This document shows positions 1 to 8,718 of a stretch of 64,000 nucleotides of DNA, in pieces. Made by a program: the position numbers and the translations under genes. The notes beneath the pieces were generated by a model. The model was not told the DNA's origin. It was given only the letters and a program-made list of their open reading frames with translations, and made no database searches. The stretch spans positions 1 through 64,000 of the forward strand of contig JAUEMM010000004.1 of NCBI GenBank assembly GCA_030441635.1, given 5' to 3'. Origin of the DNA: Wolbachia endosymbiont of Tyrophagus putrescentiae (lineage in GTDB: Bacteria; Pseudomonadota; Alphaproteobacteria; Rickettsiales; Anaplasmataceae). Every line of letters begins with the position of its first letter. Position 1 is the first letter of the stretch.

Positions 1-131
1 ACTACAATGAGCTCTTGAACTGATAAAGGATATAGGAAAAGTTCTGCCAAATAGTGGATGAGTTGGGTCTGTAACTGTAATCTCTTTTTGGTTGTTGTAT
101 GTGGTATTAAGATGATTGATCGTGTGAGATC
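1..131 (-). pseudogene. Fragment resembling a DUF5372-type cassette protein, cut by window edge
   Basis: Read on the minus strand, an open frame leaves the left edge of the window and contains ITVTDPTHPLFGRTFPIS. This resembles the start of the small DUF5372-type proteins that I recall sitting beside site-specific recombinase genes in mobile cassettes. The frame is open back to a TGA near 132 but has no ATG; only ATT or ATC codons could start it. It overlaps the end of the radC frame in a different phase. It is therefore either the 5' part of a cassette gene with a non-standard start or a fragment joined to radC by recombination. The rest lies outside the window. Confidence 0.35.
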
Positions 132-643
132 ACAATGGATGTTGCGCCTGTTACAAGTGCTCGCTTAATTATTTCTCTTACGTAAAGAGGAGTTTGATCT
201 ACTGTGCCAATGTCTTGTAAATCCTCTGTTATCAAGCGATATTTTTTATTCATGTAAATTACACGGCAATTTTCTTTGCTGATGTTTCCAATGCTGGTTT
301 TTAGATAATCAAGCAGCTTTTGCCAGTTATTTATTATAGGTAAATTTCTCATTTCCTCTCTTGCAGAGCGAACAAAAGCTTGCTTCACACAGAAAATAGC
401 GGATATTGCAGCGTCACTTATTCCATCAATATTTCTTAGAGCCTCTAGGTCAGCATTGAAAACTCTGTTTAAGTTTCCAAAATGGTTTATGAGTCCTTTT
501 GCAATAGGTTTTACATCAATTCTACTATATGCTGAGTACAATATATGCTCCAAAACTTCATAATCAAGAAGTGATCGTCCATTGTCTGAAATTACCCTGC
601 TTCTTAAACGTTTTCTATGTCCTTTTTGATAGCTTTTAATCAT
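107..643 (-). CDS. radC: RadC-like protein, C-terminally truncated
   Basis: RadC-family protein (UPF0758), often carried by phages and islands; its biochemical role is unsettled. The 178 residues contain the N-terminal helix-hairpin-helix-like part (IDGISDAAI near residue 75) and the start of the JAB1/MPN metalloprotease-like domain (PLYVREIIKRALVTGATS). The domain stops at VISHDQSS, exactly where family members have the metal-binding HxHPSG stretch followed by a downstream Asp. The zinc ligands and about 45 C-terminal residues are thus missing, and another coding frame takes over at the same place. The ATG at 643 gives the usual N-terminus. Family assignment is good; function is probably lost. 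Confidence 0.85.
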   Translation of the reverse strand: MIKSYQKGHRKRLRSRVISDNGRSLLDYEVLEHILYSAYSRIDVKPIAKGLINHFGNLNRVFNADLEALRNIDGISDAAISAIFCVKQAFVRSAREEMRNLPIINNWQKLLDYLKTSIGNISKENCRVIYMNKKYRLITEDLQDIGTVDQTPLYVREIIKRALVTGATSIVISHDQSS

Positions 644-725
644 TTAAACTATTTATTTTATGTTTATATGATAATAGATTAAAATTCTTAAGTAAAACAT
701 TTAAGTTTATATACCTTTAATAAAG

Positions 726-754
726 TTGCAAAAAATCAATCTTTTATGTATATA
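726..754 (+). promoter_or_regulatory. Sigma70-type promoter for rnc
   Basis: TTGCAA (726-731), a 17-base spacer and TATATA (749-754) lie just before rnc. Transcription would begin near 761, about 16 bases before the ATG. Seen in the sequence only; in AT-rich DNA such matches can be fortuitous. Confidence 0.45.
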
Positions 755-776
755 TAAATAAATCCTCTTAATTAAC

Positions 777-1472
777 ATGCAGGTTGTAAATTATACAGCA
801 ATATTTGAGCTCATTGATTATGAGTTTAAAGATAACTTTCTTCTAAAAGAAGCATTAACTCATCCAAGTGTTAACAAAAGGGATAGCAAGGATCAAGTTG
901 TGAATTACGAAAGATTAGAATTTTTGGGAGATAGCATATTAAATATGACTGTATCTGTTATGTTATTTAAATTGTTTCCCAATGAAAAAGAAGGGGATTT
1001 AGCAAAAAGAAAAACAGATTTAGTTTGTGGTAGTACGCTTACCAATATAGCTAGACAGATAAAATTAGGCGATTTCATAATTATGAATAATAGTGAACGG
1101 TGTAATGGGGGAGAACATAATTCAAAGAATTTGGAAAATGCACTTGAAGCGTTAATAGGGGCAATTTATATTGATGGTGGATTTGAGGATGTTGAAAGGT
1201 TTGTTACTAGGCATTGGAAGGAATTAGCCCAAAAAACAGTCAATCCACCTCAAGACTCTAAGACGTTACTACAGGAATGGACTCAGAGAAACAAGTTATC
1301 TTTGCCTGAGTATCAGCTTGTAAAGCGAAGCGGACCTGCTCATAGACCGGAATTTACCATCTCAGTTTATGTGAAGAATTATGGTAAAGTTTCTGCACAA
1401 GCTTATAGCAAAAAAACTGCCGAACAAAAAGCAGCTGAATCGATGATAGAAATTATTAATAATAAAAAGTGA
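777..1472 (+). CDS. rnc: Ribonuclease III
   Basis: Double-strand-specific endoribonuclease that processes rRNA precursors and structured mRNAs. The signature ERLEFLGDS is at residues 45-53, and the second acidic catalytic helix appears as ENALEALIGAIYIDGG near residue 120. A double-stranded RNA-binding domain fills about residues 158-228, starting DSKTLLQEWTQ and ending with the basic KKTAEQKAAE helix. The 231-residue length is normal. The ATG at 777 places the first helix correctly and follows a plausible promoter at 726-754. It is followed by the pyruvate dehydrogenase E2 gene on the same strand after 99 bases. Confidence 0.97.
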   Translation: MQVVNYTAIFELIDYEFKDNFLLKEALTHPSVNKRDSKDQVVNYERLEFLGDSILNMTVSVMLFKLFPNEKEGDLAKRKTDLVCGSTLTNIARQIKLGDFIIMNNSERCNGGEHNSKNLENALEALIGAIYIDGGFEDVERFVTRHWKELAQKTVNPPQDSKTLLQEWTQRNKLSLPEYQLVKRSGPAHRPEFTISVYVKNYGKVSAQAYSKKTAEQKAAESMIEIINNKK

Positions 1473-1571
1473 GCACCCTTTTGTGTAAAATAGGTATATT
1501 TAAAGTCACGATTGGATTGACATCAGGCTGAGAGTAATTTAAAAATTAAGTAGATCTTTGATATATGATAA

Positions 1572-2714
1572 ATGCCGATAGAAATATTAATGCCAGCTCT
1601 TTCACCGACAATGAGCAAAACAGGGGGGAAAATAGTAAAGTGGTGTAAAAAAGAAAAAGACAAGGTTGAAGTAGGTGATGTAATTGCTGAGATAGAGACT
1701 GATAAAGCTATCATGGAATTTGAATCGATAGATGAGGGAATCATCGCGAAGGTTTTAGTACCAGAAGGAACAGGTGGTATACCTGTTAATCAAGTCATTG
1801 CCATAATGATAGAAGAAGGGGAGAAATTTGCAGAAGATAGTTGTAAATATGAACAAAAAAATGCACCAAATACAGAAACAGTAAGTGATAAAGAAGACAG
1901 AGTGAAGATAAGTCCCATAGCTAAAAAAATCGCCAGCAGTGAAGGGATTGACATAAGAAAGCTGAAGGGTACTGGCCCATATGGACGTATAATTAAAGCT
2001 GATGTATTAGCCAGTGACTTAAAGGTAGAAAAAACTAGCGATATTATTGAAGTAAGCAACATGCGTAAAGTAATAGCTCAGCGCTTAGTGGAATCTAAAC
2101 AAACTATTCCGCATTTTTATCTAACAGTAGATTGTAAAATTGATAAGCTAGTATCGTTAAAAAATGATATTAATACTGCAATCGATGGCAGTAAAATCAC
2201 GATTAATGATTTAGTAGTTAAAGCTGTTGCTCTTAGTATGAGCAAATTCCCTGATATAAATTCCTCATGGACAGATAATAAAATATTGAAATATTCAAAT
2301 ATAGACATTTCTATAGCCGTGGCACTTGATGATGGATTAATTACTCCGATAGTTAAGAACGCTGATCAAAAAAATATTTTGTCTATTTCAAAAGAGGTAA
2401 AAGACTTAGCAGGTAGAGCAAGGTCTGGAAAATTAAAACCTGAAGAATTTCAGGGGGGTGGCTTTACCGTTTCTAATTTAGGTATGTTTGGCATCAAGAC
2501 CTTTAGTGCGATAATTAATCCGCCTCAATCCTGTATAATGGCTGTTGGCGCATCTGAAAAACGTCCTATTGTTGTGGATGAGAAAATAGAGATAGTAGAA
2601 GTCATGACAGTTACACTTTCAGTTGATCATAGAGCAGTTGATGGAGCATTAGGAGCAAAATTCCTTAACGCTTTCAAGCATTACATGGAAAATCCATTGT
2701 TAATGCTTGTTTAA
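1572..2714 (+). CDS. pdhC: Dihydrolipoyl acetyltransferase, E2 of pyruvate dehydrogenase
   Basis: Transfers acetyl groups from lipoamide to CoA as the core of the pyruvate dehydrogenase complex. One N-terminal lipoyl domain carries the modification site IETDKAIMEFE, with Lys45 as the lipoylated residue. The E1/E3-binding domain spans about 112-147 (ISPIAKKIASSEGI, GPYGRI). The catalytic acyltransferase domain follows and contains the active-site DHRAVDG near the C-terminus. At 380 residues it is short for the family because the linker after the lipoyl domain is brief and there is only one lipoyl domain. Lipoylation would depend on LipA, also in this window (42686-43555). The E1 and E3 genes are not nearby. 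Confidence 0.95.
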   Translation: MPIEILMPALSPTMSKTGGKIVKWCKKEKDKVEVGDVIAEIETDKAIMEFESIDEGIIAKVLVPEGTGGIPVNQVIAIMIEEGEKFAEDSCKYEQKNAPNTETVSDKEDRVKISPIAKKIASSEGIDIRKLKGTGPYGRIIKADVLASDLKVEKTSDIIEVSNMRKVIAQRLVESKQTIPHFYLTVDCKIDKLVSLKNDINTAIDGSKITINDLVVKAVALSMSKFPDINSSWTDNKILKYSNIDISIAVALDDGLITPIVKNADQKNILSISKEVKDLAGRARSGKLKPEEFQGGGFTVSNLGMFGIKTFSAIINPPQSCIMAVGASEKRPIVVDEKIEIVEVMTVTLSVDHRAVDGALGAKFLNAFKHYMENPLLMLV

Positions 2715-2762
2715 AGATCATTTACCACCAATATAATTATTACAATATTAACGTTTCTTGGG

Positions 2763-2777
2763 TTATTATCATAATAA
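2763..2777. repeat. 15-base hyphenated palindrome upstream of 2799 gene
   Basis: TTATTAT, a central C and ATAATAA form a perfect inverted repeat about 20 bases before the start codon at 2799 and just before a good ribosome-binding site (GAGGTAAGA). It could be an operator or merely AT-rich self-complementarity. No regulator is identified. Confidence 0.3.
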
Positions 2778-2798
2778 TTTATTGGTTAGAGGTAAGAA

Positions 2799-4028
2799 AT
2801 GAGTTACACAGAACATAGTACAAAGCCTGAAATTCAAATTAAAGGCGATCAGTTATTCAAAGGTAATAGTTCTCAATTGTTATCTAACAAAGAGAATATT
2901 TCTAAATTATTATCTTATGTATATTATAGTCCTTTGTATAAAGAAGGAATAGATTATCTGCATACAATACTTGATGATATAAAAATTCATGATGTGCTGG
3001 TCTGGATGTTAAACGATCTTGAGAATACAGGAGAACCTTTTTATGATGAATTCAGTGAAGAGTATTATTTCACTACCGGTTATTTAAATTTAGTGCTGGA
3101 TAAATATCAAGAGCAAGGTAAAAATTCCTTAGTTGAATATGTAGACAACGTGTTACATAATATAGAATCAAAGGATGCCCTGTATCAAGAGGACTTAAAA
3201 GATCTGTGTGCAAAGCTTCATGATGGAGTAAAGGTTAAAGATGTGCTGAGCTGGATATCAAAGGATCTAAAGAACGGAATAGAATATAATGAATCTAGCC
3301 GTCAACATATGTTTACTACTAGTTTTATGCAATTAGCGCTGGATGACATTAATAAGACCTTTGAGGAGCAAGAAAAGATAAAGAAGGAGGTAGGTCAGCT
3401 TCCTAGAACAAAACGAAAGAATAAAAACGATGTAGTTTGTATTTCGCGGACTAGTAGTCAAGATAGTGGTATCGATCTTTCTGGTAGTGTAAGTGATGAT
3501 GAAGCAAAAACTTTTAAACCTTCTGTACTTCCAGAGCCACAACTAAGTAATGGAGAAAAGCAGGCATTTGAAGCTGAAACAAAAGGTGCTTTGCAAAACC
3601 TTGAATCTAAAACTAAAGAGGTTAAGAGTAAAATTAAACCTCCTGTACCTCCAAAGCCGCAACTAAGTAATGGAGAAAATCGGGCATTTGAAGCTAAAAC
3701 AAAAGGCACTTTGCAAAAGCCTGAGTCTAAAACTAATAGTAAAGAAAAGTCAGTGCAAGAGCTAAAAGCTATGTTTGAAAAGAAAGCTTCAAATGTAGAA
3801 ACTCCGTCTTCTAGAGTTAATGGAATAAATAATGTAAAGAGACTAGAAGCTATATTTGAAAAGAAAACTTCAAATGTAAAAAACCCGGATTCTAGAATGA
3901 AAGGTAATGTAAAGGAACTAGCAGCTATGTTTGAAAAGAAAGCTCCAAATGTAGAAAACCCGGATTCTAGAATTAATGGAATAAGTAATGTAAAGAGATT
4001 ATCAGCTATATTTGAGCAAGGAAAGTAA
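2799..4028 (+). CDS. Repeat-rich, proline-motif protein; effector candidate
   Basis: No family recognised. The 409 residues are built from three sets of repeats. (1) Two related segments at about 45-105 and 107-185, each with a (V/I)KxxDVLxW core and a later FTT-(G/S)-(F/Y). (2) Two copies of a 40-residue unit containing PQLSNGE and FEAxTKGxLQ, encoded by DNA with an exact 120-base period (from 3537 and 3657). (3) Four C-terminal copies, about 317-409, of a unit with the core VKxLxAxFEKK followed by NVxxPxSR. The second PQLSNGE copy is preceded by PPVPPKP, a proline-rich core like eukaryotic SH3-domain ligands. There is no signal peptide or membrane segment. The ATG follows the ribosome-binding site GAGGTAAGA. 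Composition suggests a secreted host-directed protein; that is inference. Confidence 0.85.
   Translation: MSYTEHSTKPEIQIKGDQLFKGNSSQLLSNKENISKLLSYVYYSPLYKEGIDYLHTILDDIKIHDVLVWMLNDLENTGEPFYDEFSEEYYFTTGYLNLVLDKYQEQGKNSLVEYVDNVLHNIESKDALYQEDLKDLCAKLHDGVKVKDVLSWISKDLKNGIEYNESSRQHMFTTSFMQLALDDINKTFEEQEKIKKEVGQLPRTKRKNKNDVVCISRTSSQDSGIDLSGSVSDDEAKTFKPSVLPEPQLSNGEKQAFEAETKGALQNLESKTKEVKSKIKPPVPPKPQLSNGENRAFEAKTKGTLQKPESKTNSKEKSVQELKAMFEKKASNVETPSSRVNGINNVKRLEAIFEKKTSNVKNPDSRMKGNVKELAAMFEKKAPNVENPDSRINGISNVKRLSAIFEQGK
3537..3735 (+). repeat. Two tandem 120-base units inside the 2799 gene
   Basis: The block beginning at 3537 recurs at 3657 with few differences, keeping frame over 40 codons. The second copy has gained the stronger proline motif PPVPPKP. 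This looks like a recent in-frame tandem duplication. Confidence 0.75.
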
Positions 4029-4064
4029 TAGCAAGATATAGATTGTAAACTTACATAAAATATA

Positions 4065-6761
4065 TTAAGAGGGGAGCTTCTCTTCAAGAGAGCTCTCTTC
4101 AGAAGAATCGGCATCTTCAACTTTTGCAACTGATACTACCTTTTCATCTTTTTCTGTTTTAAATAGAGTTACTCCTTGAGTGCTGCGTCCTGCGATTCTT
4201 ATGTCATTAACTGAAATTCGAATTAATTTGCCTTTATCCGTTATAAGCATAATATTATCATCCTGTTTAACTGGAAAGCTGGCAACAACATTGCCATTTC
4301 TGCTAGTCGTGAGTATATTTGTAATGCCAATACCGCCTCTACCGGTAGTTCTGTATTCATATGCGGAAGTTCTTTTACCGAAGCCATTTTCTGTGATGGT
4401 CAATATAAATTCTTCATTTTTAGCGAATTTTAAGAACGCTTCGTTGTCTATTTCTATACCACTTAATATCTTTTCTAGCTTGTGATCTATAACTTCACTG
4501 TGTGCAGCTTCTAATCTCTTGCTAAGTGAAACCTTTAGGTAAAGCTCTTTTTCTTCTGTGGTAATTTCCACACCATTTAATATCGTCATTGACATTACAC
4601 TATCGGCTTTTGCAAGCTTGATACCCCTTACACCATCTGAGTTCCTACTCTTAAATTGGCGCACATCGCTTGCAATGAATCTAATACTTTTTCCTGACCT
4701 TGTTGAAAGCAATATATGGTTACTTTCAGTGCATACTTTAACTGCTATCAACTTATCACCTTCATCTAATTTAATTGCTATTTTGCCATTGCTTGGAATA
4801 TAATCGAAATCTGCTAGAGAGTTACGTCTTATATTGCCATAAGCAGTGGCGAAAACTATGTTGAAACTCTCATCAATCTCATTTGGTAGGGGCATGATAT
4901 TAGTGATAGTTTCTCCATCAATCAGTGGGAATATGTTAACCAACGCTCTTCCGCGTGCACTTGGTTCTGAGAGAGGTAATTTATAAACTTTTAGTTTATA
5001 TACTCGACCAATATTAGAGAAGAATAAGACGCTAGTGTGAGTATTGCCGACAAATAATTTAGTTATTACATCCTCTTCTTTTAACCCTTGTCCCAACTTT
5101 CCTTTGCCACCACGACGTTGAGTTCTGTAGTGAGAAAGTTTTACACGCTTGATATAACCATTCATGGTTACAGTGACGACCATGTCCTCCTGTGGAATTA
5201 GATCTTCAGCTTCGATATCTACATCTGACTCTTCAATCGCAGTTTTTCGCGAAACTGCAAATCTGTTCTTGATTTCCTGTAAATTGACTTTAATTTCTTT
5301 CATCAATTTTTCTTCTGAGCCGAGGAAATCAATATATTCTTTTATTAAGTTTACCATAGAGTGTAGCTCAGCTTCTAATTTATCTTTTTCAAGCCCTGTT
5401 AAGCGTTGTAACTTCATATCAAGGATAGCTTTTGCCTGCAGCTCAGTGAACCTATATACTCCGTCTTCTAAAAAGCTTGTGCTATCTGAAATTAATTCAA
5501 TAATTGTCTGTATCTCAGATGAAGTTTTCCACTCTTTATTGAGAAGTTCTCTACAAGCTTCTGCAGGATCTTTTGCACCACGAATAATTTTTATCACCTC
5601 GTCTATACTTAAGACTGCAATATAGAGTCCTATATGTATATGCGCCTTTTCTCTTGTTCTTCTCAATCGAAACTCTGTTCTTCTAACCAGTACTTCTTTT
5701 CTGAAGTCGATAAAGGCAGTTATGATCTCTTTTAATGACATCAAAGCTGGCCTATTGTTATTTAACACTAGTGTGTTAACACTAAAACTACTTCTCAGAG
5801 GAGTTAACCCTAGTATTTGATTTAATATGAAATCCGCTGCAGCGTTTTTCCTGAGTTCAATTACTACCCTGATACCAGATTTATCGGACTCATCCCTGAT
5901 CTCCACTATGCCATCAATCCTTTTTTCTTTAACAAGCTCACCTATCTTTTCTATCAACTTAACTTTATTGACTTGATAAGGTATTTCGTCGATGACTATT
6001 GCCTGCCTATCTTGAGGTAAATCCTCTATGTGAGTTTTACCCTGTACAACGATCGAGCCTCGACCTGTTGCAAATGCTGATTTTATACCTGTCCTACCAA
6101 GGATTACTCCACCTGTTGGAAAGTCTGGACCAGGTATTACCTCCAGTAATTCATCTAAAGTAACCTCAGGGTTATCTATGTACAAAATACAAGCATCAAT
6201 TATTTCACCAAGATTATGAGAAGGGATGTTAGTTGCCATTCCAACTGCAACACCACTTGCGCCGTTGACCAATAAGTTTGGAAATTCTGCGGGTAATACA
6301 ACCGGCTCAGATTCGTTACCATCGTAGTTTGGCCTAAAATCAACAGTATCCTCATCGATGTCATTCAGTAAAAAATGTGATACCTTATGTAGCCTTGCTT
6401 CTGTATACCGCATTGAAGCAGGAGGATCCCCGTCTATCGATCCAAAGTTACCTTGCCCATCAATCAGTGGTAAAAGGAGAGAAAAGTCCTGTGCCATTCT
6501 CACTAGGGAATCATAAATTGCGGCATCACCGTGTGGGTGGTATCTACCCATCACATCACCGACAACTCTAGCTGCTTTTTTATATGGCTTACCAGCATCA
6601 TATCCAGCTCTGGACATTGCATACAGTATGCGTCTATGAACTGGTTTGAAACCGTCACGCACATCCGGTATAGCACGACTTATAATTACACTCATTGCAT
6701 AAGAGAGGTAAGAATCTTCTAACTCTTTTACTATTGATACTGGTACGATGTTGTCTTGCAT
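4065..6761 (-). CDS. gyrA: DNA gyrase subunit A
   Basis: Breakage-reunion subunit of gyrase, which introduces negative supercoils with GyrB. The 898 residues include the winged-helix/tower region with catalytic Tyr119 in the motif RYTEA, and a C-terminal beta-pinwheel with the gyrase-specific GyrA box QRRGGKG. That box distinguishes it from ParC. The quinolone-determining region reads [11 protein letters not shown]. The residue equivalent to E. coli Ser83 is Ala80, while the Asp87 equivalent (Asp84) is kept. Family knowledge links Ala at this position with reduced fluoroquinolone sensitivity. The gene is convergent with the 2799 gene, and a 140-base divergent region separates it from aspS. 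Confidence 0.97.
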   Translation of the reverse strand: MQDNIVPVSIVKELEDSYLSYAMSVIISRAIPDVRDGFKPVHRRILYAMSRAGYDAGKPYKKAARVVGDVMGRYHPHGDAAIYDSLVRMAQDFSLLLPLIDGQGNFGSIDGDPPASMRYTEARLHKVSHFLLNDIDEDTVDFRPNYDGNESEPVVLPAEFPNLLVNGASGVAVGMATNIPSHNLGEIIDACILYIDNPEVTLDELLEVIPGPDFPTGGVILGRTGIKSAFATGRGSIVVQGKTHIEDLPQDRQAIVIDEIPYQVNKVKLIEKIGELVKEKRIDGIVEIRDESDKSGIRVVIELRKNAAADFILNQILGLTPLRSSFSVNTLVLNNNRPALMSLKEIITAFIDFRKEVLVRRTEFRLRRTREKAHIHIGLYIAVLSIDEVIKIIRGAKDPAEACRELLNKEWKTSSEIQTIIELISDSTSFLEDGVYRFTELQAKAILDMKLQRLTGLEKDKLEAELHSMVNLIKEYIDFLGSEEKLMKEIKVNLQEIKNRFAVSRKTAIEESDVDIEAEDLIPQEDMVVTVTMNGYIKRVKLSHYRTQRRGGKGKLGQGLKEEDVITKLFVGNTHTSVLFFSNIGRVYKLKVYKLPLSEPSARGRALVNIFPLIDGETITNIMPLPNEIDESFNIVFATAYGNIRRNSLADFDYIPSNGKIAIKLDEGDKLIAVKVCTESNHILLSTRSGKSIRFIASDVRQFKSRNSDGVRGIKLAKADSVMSMTILNGVEITTEEKELYLKVSLSKRLEAAHSEVIDHKLEKILSGIEIDNEAFLKFAKNEEFILTITENGFGKRTSAYEYRTTGRGGIGITNILTTSRNGNVVASFPVKQDDNIMLITDKGKLIRISVNDIRIAGRSTQGVTLFKTEKDEKVVSVAKVEDADSSEESSLEEKLPS

Positions 6762-6847
6762 TCTGATTATGATTTATTAAACCAAGTGTAACACTGAATT
6801 AGGTGGCTGACAACAGCCAAAAGTTCATTGGTTATAAATTTAAAAAC

Positions 6848-6875
6848 TTGTGTGTAAGACGATATATTTTATACT
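6848..6875 (+). promoter_or_regulatory. Promoter candidate for aspS
   Basis: TTGTGT (6848-6853), 16 bases and TATACT (6870-6875) precede aspS; transcription would start about 20 bases before the ATG. A small perfect hairpin (TGGCTG/CAGCCA, loop ACAA) sits at 6804-6819 between the divergent genes gyrA and aspS. It has no T-run, so it is not a terminator. Confidence 0.4.
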
Positions 6876-6901
6876 TTAATATAGTGATTATGCATAATTG
6901 A

Positions 6902-8695
6902 ATGAACTACTATAGAACTCATACGTGTAACGAATTAAGAAAAAATAATGTAGAAGAAGAAGTAACTCTCTCTGGATGGCTGTACCGCAAGCGGGATCAC
7001 GGTAATTTAGTTTTTGTTGATCTACGAGATTTTTATGGGGTAACCCAACTGGTATTTAATAATGACAGGGACTTTTTTGATAGAATTTCGGATTTAAAAC
7101 TAGAAAGTGTTATTACTATAAAAGGAATAGTAAAAGCAAGGACTGAAGATACAATAAACACGTCTATAGCAACAGGAGAAGTTGAAGTTGTAGTTAATGA
7201 TTTATATGTTGAGTCGGAAGTAAAGTTATCTGATGATGAGGAGATAGCAAAGGAAGAAAGAAGTATATTAGCAAGTGTTGCTGGTGAGTGTGATTATCCC
7301 GAGAACATGAGATTTAAATATAGGTTTCTTGATTTGAGGCGTGAGAAAGTCCGCAACAATATTATTTTGCGTTCGCATGTTATTGCAGAGCTGCGCAAGC
7401 TTATGATAGAGCAGGGGTTTTTGGAGATTCAAACTCCAATACTCACGGCTTCATCACCAGAAGGGGCACGTGATTATTTAGTGCCAAGTAGGTTACATCC
7501 CGGTAAATTTTATGCACTGCCACAAGCACCTCAAATTTTCAAGCAGCTGCTTATGGTTTCAGGGTTTGATAAATATTTTCAAATTGCGCCATGTTTTCGT
7601 GATGAGGATGCAAGAGCTGATCGCTCTCCAGGTGAGTTTTATCAGCTTGATCTAGAAATGTCTTTTGTTACTCAGGAGGATATTTTTCAGATTATAGAAT
7701 CAACTTTATATCAGGTGTTTGCAAAATTTTCTAGCAAGTCTATTGATACAAGTTCTCCACGTATTACTTATAAAGAGGCTATGTTAAAATATGGTTCTGA
7801 TAAACCAGATCTGCGCAACCCCTTGTTGATTAGTGATGTCACGGAAGTTTTTCGTCATTCAGAATTTAATATTTTCAAAAAGAATATAGAGCAAGGCATG
7901 GTGGTAAGAGCAATTCCTGCTCCTAATACAGCAGAAGAACCACGTAGCTTTTTTGATAAAAAGATAGAACATGCACAAAAGGAATTTGGTGCAAAGGGGC
8001 TTGGGTATATTACTTTTGATAAAGACGGTGTTGCAAAAGGGCCAATAGCAAAATTTCTCGATGAAAATAGGCTTAATCAGATTATAGAGCTAACAAACAT
8101 CAAACCAGGAGATAGTGTCTTTTTTGCTTCTGATAAGGAAAATGAGGCGGCAACAATTGCTGGTAAAGTTCGTACTCTTTTAGGATCAGAGCTAGGATTG
8201 ATTGATAATAATATTTTTAAATTTTGCTGGATTATTGATTTTCCATATTTTTTCTATGATGATAAAAGCAAAAAAATTGATTTCTTTCATAATCCGTTCT
8301 CTATGCCGAAGGGTGGTCTTAAAGATTTAGAGGAAAAAAATCCATTAGATATTCTTGCGTATCAATATGATTTGGTTTGTAATGGAGTGGAGTTATCCAG
8401 TGGTGCGATCCGTAATAACAATCTGGATATTATGTATAAAGCTTTTTCTATCGCGGGTTATAGCAAGGAAGAAGTAGACACTAAATTTGGGGCTTTAGTG
8501 CGTGCATTTAGGTTCGGAGTTCCTCCGCATGGTGGTATAGCACCTGGAATTGATAGAATGGTTATGCTCCTTGCTGATGAGCCAAATATACGCGAGATTA
8601 TTTGTTTTCCTATGAATCAACAGGGTGAAGATGTTCTGATGGGTGCTCCTTCTAAGGTGGATCTACGTGAACTATTTTTGAAAGTATGTGAATAA
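6902..8695 (+). CDS. aspS: Aspartyl-tRNA synthetase
   Basis: Class II synthetase charging tRNA with aspartate. The N-terminal OB-fold anticodon-binding domain (about 1-110) is followed by the catalytic core with motif 2 [15 protein letters not shown], the inserted GAD domain (about 290-410) typical of bacterial enzymes, and motif 3 GIAPGIDRM near the C-terminus. Length, 597 residues, is normal. GatB is also encoded in this window, so the enzyme may be a non-discriminating AspRS that also makes Asp-tRNA-Asn for amidation. That is inference from context; the residues that would decide it were not assessed. Confidence 0.97.
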   Translation: MNYYRTHTCNELRKNNVEEEVTLSGWLYRKRDHGNLVFVDLRDFYGVTQLVFNNDRDFFDRISDLKLESVITIKGIVKARTEDTINTSIATGEVEVVVNDLYVESEVKLSDDEEIAKEERSILASVAGECDYPENMRFKYRFLDLRREKVRNNIILRSHVIAELRKLMIEQGFLEIQTPILTASSPEGARDYLVPSRLHPGKFYALPQAPQIFKQLLMVSGFDKYFQIAPCFRDEDARADRSPGEFYQLDLEMSFVTQEDIFQIIESTLYQVFAKFSSKSIDTSSPRITYKEAMLKYGSDKPDLRNPLLISDVTEVFRHSEFNIFKKNIEQGMVVRAIPAPNTAEEPRSFFDKKIEHAQKEFGAKGLGYITFDKDGVAKGPIAKFLDENRLNQIIELTNIKPGDSVFFASDKENEAATIAGKVRTLLGSELGLIDNNIFKFCWIIDFPYFFYDDKSKKIDFFHNPFSMPKGGLKDLEEKNPLDILAYQYDLVCNGVELSSGAIRNNNLDIMYKAFSIAGYSKEEVDTKFGALVRAFRFGVPPHGGIAPGIDRMVMLLADEPNIREIICFPMNQQGEDVLMGAPSKVDLRELFLKVCE

Positions 8696-8718
8696 TTTTG
8701 AGAAAAGTGTGTGCTTTA

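Noticed and set aside
3458..4129. 223-codon antisense frame over the 2799 gene
   Set aside because: It is the mirror of the repeat region and inherits its periodicity. The forward frame has a good ribosome-binding site and the antisense does not.
6804..6819. Hairpin TGGCTG/CAGCCA between gyrA and aspS
   Set aside because: Six-pair stem without a T-run between divergent genes; no evidence that it terminates or regulates.
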